NCBI GenBank assembly: GCA_025642065.1
Contig: JAODUP010000069.1
Coordinates: 62,501-126,500 of the forward strand
Origin: Paralvinella palmiformis
Taxonomy: Eukaryota > Annelida > Polychaeta > Terebellida > Alvinellidae
Length of the DNA: 64,000 nucleotides
Direction: 5' to 3'
Position numbers and translations under genes: made by a program. The notes under the pieces are model-generated. The model had not been told where the DNA came from. It did not search any database and saw only the letters and a program-made list of their open reading frames with translations. Position 1 is the first letter of the stretch. Every line of letters starts with the position of its first letter. Below are positions 59,919 to 64,000 of this stretch, in pieces.

Positions 59919-60402
59919 ATATTGATAGCATTTATTTCAAGCATTGTGATTATTTGATGAGTATCATAAACGTGACGTGATCTGTTTATCATAAAATGAA
60001 CATAATGTGATTATACAAGCAGCCAACATTTATTTCTGAATAGGCTAGATATTTAGCAGTAATTCTTCATAGATGTAATGTGATAGTATATATATATATA
60101 TATATATATTTATCTGTTACATGAAGATTTAGAATAACATGTAGTTGTGTTTGTGTGTATACATGATTATTCTTGACATCAAACATTTTAAATTAACACA
60201 AATTCATACAACAGTGTTAATGTAAGTGATAATGTATTGATAGGAATAATTAAACAACACTGAAAATGATATTGTATAGGAGGTGGTATATGTTCTGAAA
60301 ATGATCATTTAAAAAAATGCATGAAATATATGATGTGTATAAAGATGCAGAAATGTATGAATAGGCATTTGCACTTTACATATGAAAACATTTTGTTTGT
60401 TT

Positions 60403-60405
<3 letters not shown>

Positions 60406-60441
<36 letters not shown>

Positions 60442-60452
60442 TAGATAGATAG
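60406..60452. repeat. (TA)n followed by (GATA)n
   Basis: TA run to about 60439, then GATAGATAGATAGAGAGA. Confidence 0.95.
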
Positions 60453-60592
60453 AGAGAAAGTTAATATATACGAGTAAAGCAATGTGTTCAAACTCACAAC
60501 ATAATACATGATATTCTGATGGACAGGTGCTGCTCATTTCTTAGCATACACCTAAATATAATTATAATAATGATATTACACATAAAGTTAGT

Positions 60593-60692
60593 GATGATGA
60601 TTGATGTTTTACAGCCACTTTTGTGCACAAGGTAGGCTAAATGGGCGGTAGTGATCTGTGGTCCAGCACAGCTAGACCACGGAGGTGCCCCC
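60593..60692 (-). mobile_element. SINE family A copy with deletion and exact 15-bp target duplication
   Basis: ACACATAAAGTTAGT occurs at 60578-60592 and 60693-60707. The 100 bp between start GATGATGATTGATGTTTTAC, reach GGTAGGCTAAATGGGCGGTA and end TAGACCACGGAGGTGCCCCC. About 85 bp of the body, including the B-box half of the head, are missing relative to 51839-52022. Confidence 0.95.
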
Positions 60693-60707
60693 ACACATAA
60701 AGTTAGT

Positions 60708-62366
60708 ACTAAATAGATATTTTATTAAGATCATATAATTTATAAAAAAAGGAAATATAATCTCATAAAAGATAATGCAAATGAATAACAAGTAATACAC
60801 TTCTAGTGTTACACAAAATTAATACCACAAAGAGCATATCATTCGGCAGACACAATCAAAAGGAAAACCTTCACTCTGGAGATCTACACAGTTTAGCTGA
60901 AATGTAATGATTAAAACCAAATGCACATCATTAGCATAATGTTAATAATAACTCCTAACAAAACAGTTTAGACACAAAACATGATACATTTAACATCCAT
61001 GAAAGACTGGTTACACTGGCAGGCTAAAATAGTTTCAGTAAATGCCTTTAATTAAGCCATGCTTGTTTGTTCCCAAGCTAGATGACTTAACCTTTTCTTG
61101 TTTATACCAGAGTATAATTCTTTTCTTCATTAATCTGTTGCTACAAAAATAAATAACTAAATCATACAGTATTGCTCGATCAATCACGGATCAGGATCAA
61201 AATGAAACACCACGAACAATACATTATGATGACATGTATATAGCCAATCTAGCAACAAACAACATCAACAACAACGATGCATATAATCTCAGTTACATTC
61301 TATTGTATACACTGAAATTTCATTATAAATGACTGATAAACAACGTCTTGTCACGTTATTTATTAGCTGTACTGTAATGATCAATTGCAAAACTTACAAA
61401 ATTGTAGTTTTCATTGAATGCTAGTTTTCGTAATGGATACATCAACATTACCATTCATTTGTGAATGTTACACTGCCAAAAGCACCAGACTAAAAAAGAA
61501 TCTCAGATAAATAAAATCTACATGTGACCTTCCCTACAAAACTGCCTCATCTGTGCTCAAACAGCCAATAACAATATCGTGATAAAACACACTAACCCAA
61601 AAAGCTCGATGAATAAAAAGACATGACAAAATGAGCACAATACAAATGGCACAAAAATCGATTTGTATAAATTGATAACAGTCTTTGATTCAAGTATGAC
61701 GTCACAAATTAAGTACTGGGCTCTTTAAATCATTAATGCATAACAAACAAAAAATAACCAATTTTAAGTGTAGTTTAGTTGCATAAAATATAGCAACTCG
61801 ATTAACTTTTAGTATCCATTCTCCGTTATTGTGACTTGCATAGTTATATCCACAGCGTACCATTTCCTTCAGTGAATAATAACTAGTAACAGTAATTATT
61901 CAATACAACAAATGATCAGAGGCAAAATAATTTGTACATCATGAATCTCATCATAATAAACCCACGTACAGCGTGATTTAATTACCACGAATCAAAATTT
62001 CACATTTATCGAACAAATTATTTTGTACCAATAGGTACCAAATATATGGTCGGGTGTTCTTAAATGCGTAATGGGATAAAAGGTTTCATACAGCACCAGA
62101 ACACAGCTTGTGATAGAAGATATGTCACATGACAGAAGACACATTGGATTTAGTAGACATCTCAACTACTGGACGGATACCTTCAGCCATATTTCAGTCA
62201 GCATACGCCATAGACTTTGACTAAAAAATGGTGCCAAAAGGTGGATGATCTACGCGTGAGTAAACTCTATAAAGGCTTTCATTCAATGAATAACACATCG
62301 ATTACTATTACGAGAGTCCAATGAAATGCAGTGAATGGCATCAATCTGTTTTCACCGACACATCCT
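60708..62366 (-). other. Probable 3' UTR of the SAM-domain gene
   Basis: 1.6 kb of AT-rich DNA directly after the stop of the - strand SAM gene. No open frame or repeat was recognised. Several TTTATT words (AATAAA on the - strand) could serve as polyadenylation signals; which one is used cannot be told. Confidence 0.35.
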
Positions 62367-63050
62367 CTATCCCACACTGAAGCCATCAGCTGTTGTTTGG
62401 AAGTTACTCATTGTTTCCTGTAAATGCTGTCTTTCGCGACCCTGAAAAAGAAGATAAAGAGAAGATGTTCTATATTTTTATGCCATAATGGCTCATTTAT
62501 TCACTTTGATGGCTGAGCTGTACTACTCATCAAGCTAAAAACTCTAATTTCGCTTATCAACATCACAGATAATGAGAAAATGATGTCCAATGTTTAAAAC
62601 TGCATGCCATTTCAATGGAAAAAAAACAGAAATTAAAATTATCATCCTATAAAGCTCCAAAATAATCCTTTTAGAACTAGAGGACTTGATGAGTGGATGG
62701 ATAAAAACGATCTGCCAAAAATGTATAATTGTTGAAGTTTTATCAACAGAAGTAGCTCTACTGTATCAAAAACATAAGCCTAACTCTGCATCACTTAATT
62801 CTTCATAATTCCACAATTGAGATGAACAATGAGAAACAAATGCTAAACATGCTGCACTTAGTTGAGTGTTTACTGAATTATGACTGCACACTTTTTGTCC
62901 CCCATGAAAGTAAACACTTTTTATAATAATTTTTTGTCTTCCTATTAAACATGATCAATTATTGTACAATTTACAAAATATTAATATTATCATTTAGCCA
63001 GTGCCAATCCATATGTCCAGCCATCCATAGACATACATGTATGTATACCC

Positions 63051-63085
<35 letters not shown>

Positions 63086-63696
63086 ATAAATACACATCCA
63101 CATAATTATTTTACCCACATGCACATATTTACACATATACATACACACAAGCAGCAAAACATGCTAGAATGGTATCAGGTTATTAAAAGAGTATACATCT
63201 TTTAAATAAAACTATTTGGATCAATGGAAAGACTGCAACTGGAGCAAATCTCATCATATATCTATCTTATAGAAACATACATAATATTTTTCTGAAAGTA
63301 AATACTGGTACTCATAAACAATAATAAATCGACAGTATATTGGAATTAAAAAAACAACAACACATGAATATGAATCTGGAAATAGTATCTAGTTTTCATC
63401 AATATTCTTTGAACAACATCCAGATAAATGTAATCTTCATCATGTCTGATCTAATTATTTCACCATGTTTACTGTTTTAAAAGAAAAGAGAAGGACGCCA
63501 TGTATACCAACCTTCCCAGAATTTAGTTCAGTGATGGCCGTCAATATTTGTCGACGTGAATCTGTGTGGCATATTCCAAGCTCTGTCAGATCCTGATCTG
63601 TTAGTGTGAGGAATGCCTCCATATCCACTTCCTGTTCTTCAAATATTGGTTGATAATGCTCCAAGGATAACTTCTTCAGGATACCACTTGGATCAG
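62367..63696 (-). CDS. C-terminal end of a SAM-domain protein (partial)
   Basis: Two - strand exons: 63696-63512, after a TTTCTAG acceptor, and 62441-62367, after TTTTTCAG, ending in a TAG stop. The donor GTTGGT at 63511 and phases agree; the first exon enters with two bases of a split codon. The 61 full codons of the first exon are a SAM domain: [52 protein letters not shown] domains assemble into dimers or polymers with other SAM proteins. The tail is [20 protein letters not shown] and FSVG. The Q-E-V/I-D...[13 protein letters not shown] pattern is common to ankyrin-repeat SAM proteins (ANKS group), Bicaudal-C and others; without upstream exons I cannot choose. The rest lies beyond the right edge. 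Confidence 0.85.
63055..63081. repeat. (AT)n microsatellite
   Basis: Short uninterrupted AT run in the last intron of the SAM-domain gene. Confidence 0.95.
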
Positions 63697-64000
63697 CTAG
63701 AAAGAATGGATAATAATAATGCGTATACAATCTAGTACCATTACCGGCATAGAGCATTCAAAGGCACTATATAGCGTAATAAAATAATATCGAGTGTACA
63801 TCAACAGAAGTATATAATGTCACTCGCACCATATACATAATACTGAAGCAAATAGTGGGCAGAAAGTACTGATGTAAACAAAAACAAGTAATTCGTATTC
63901 AACTAATAGCAACGTTTAGTTGAAATTGGTACTAATACTTAAATTCAATCCAAGCATGACTGAGCTTGGTACTAGTTTGCGAATGCACATACTGTAAGCC

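Overview
The window looks like AT-rich nuclear DNA of a lophotrochozoan animal, most likely a mollusc. The grounds are multi-exon genes with GT/AG introns, animal-type orthologues (HSPBP1, SDR39U1, a SAM-domain protein), several families of tRNA-derived SINEs and non-LTR LINEs, and many (TA)n and (CA)n microsatellites. The species cannot be fixed from sequence alone. There are no bacterial operons, CRISPR arrays or rRNA genes. Every tRNA-like sequence I found is a SINE head.

Genes. (1) The 3' end of an unrecognised + strand gene enters from the left edge, with exons 1-56 and 2935-3270. (2) HSPBP1, an Hsp70 nucleotide-exchange factor, lies complete on the + strand at 21029-27822 in six coding exons (323 aa). 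(3) SDR39U1, an NADP-binding epimerase-family protein, lies complete on the - strand at 55033-59476 in six exons (295 aa). (4) The last two coding exons of a SAM-domain gene run off the right edge on the - strand (62367-63696). (5) Two diverged paralogues of a small two-helix membrane protein sit 16 kb apart in opposite orientation: an intact one at 35960-36226 (-) and one at 52415-52718 (+) whose frame is broken by one extra G in a G5 run. A few weaker coding candidates are listed at low confidence.

Layout. 0-5.4 kb: gene 3' end, then a 1.4-kb minisatellite of 33-bp units. 5.8-12.4 kb: LINE territory, including a near full-length but degenerate element at 7.05-10.8 kb. 13.9-20.3 kb: SINE and LINE insertions, one LINE bounded by a 14-bp duplication. 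21-28 kb: HSPBP1, whose introns hold a pogo/Tigger transposase remnant, a 71-bp near-palindrome and a possible 1.07-kb TAA-flanked MITE. 28-35 kb: repeats, a perfect 42-bp foldback made from a LINE fragment, and a local duplication with one oddly homopolymer-rich copy. 36-44 kb: the intact small membrane gene, a young SINE with a 13-bp target duplication, and sparse sequence. 45.8-47.1 kb: a minisatellite of 45-bp units with a 450-bp higher-order repeat. 48-53 kb: SINEs and the frameshifted paralogue. 55-64 kb: SDR39U1, a SINE with a 15-bp target duplication, a MITE-like element and the SAM gene.

The genes do not form a pathway; they are ordinary neighbours in a repeat-rich animal genome. I found no convincing new multi-gene system. 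The most interesting items are the small membrane-protein pair with its single-base frameshift, the two structured minisatellites, and several repeat insertions whose boundaries can be read to the base.
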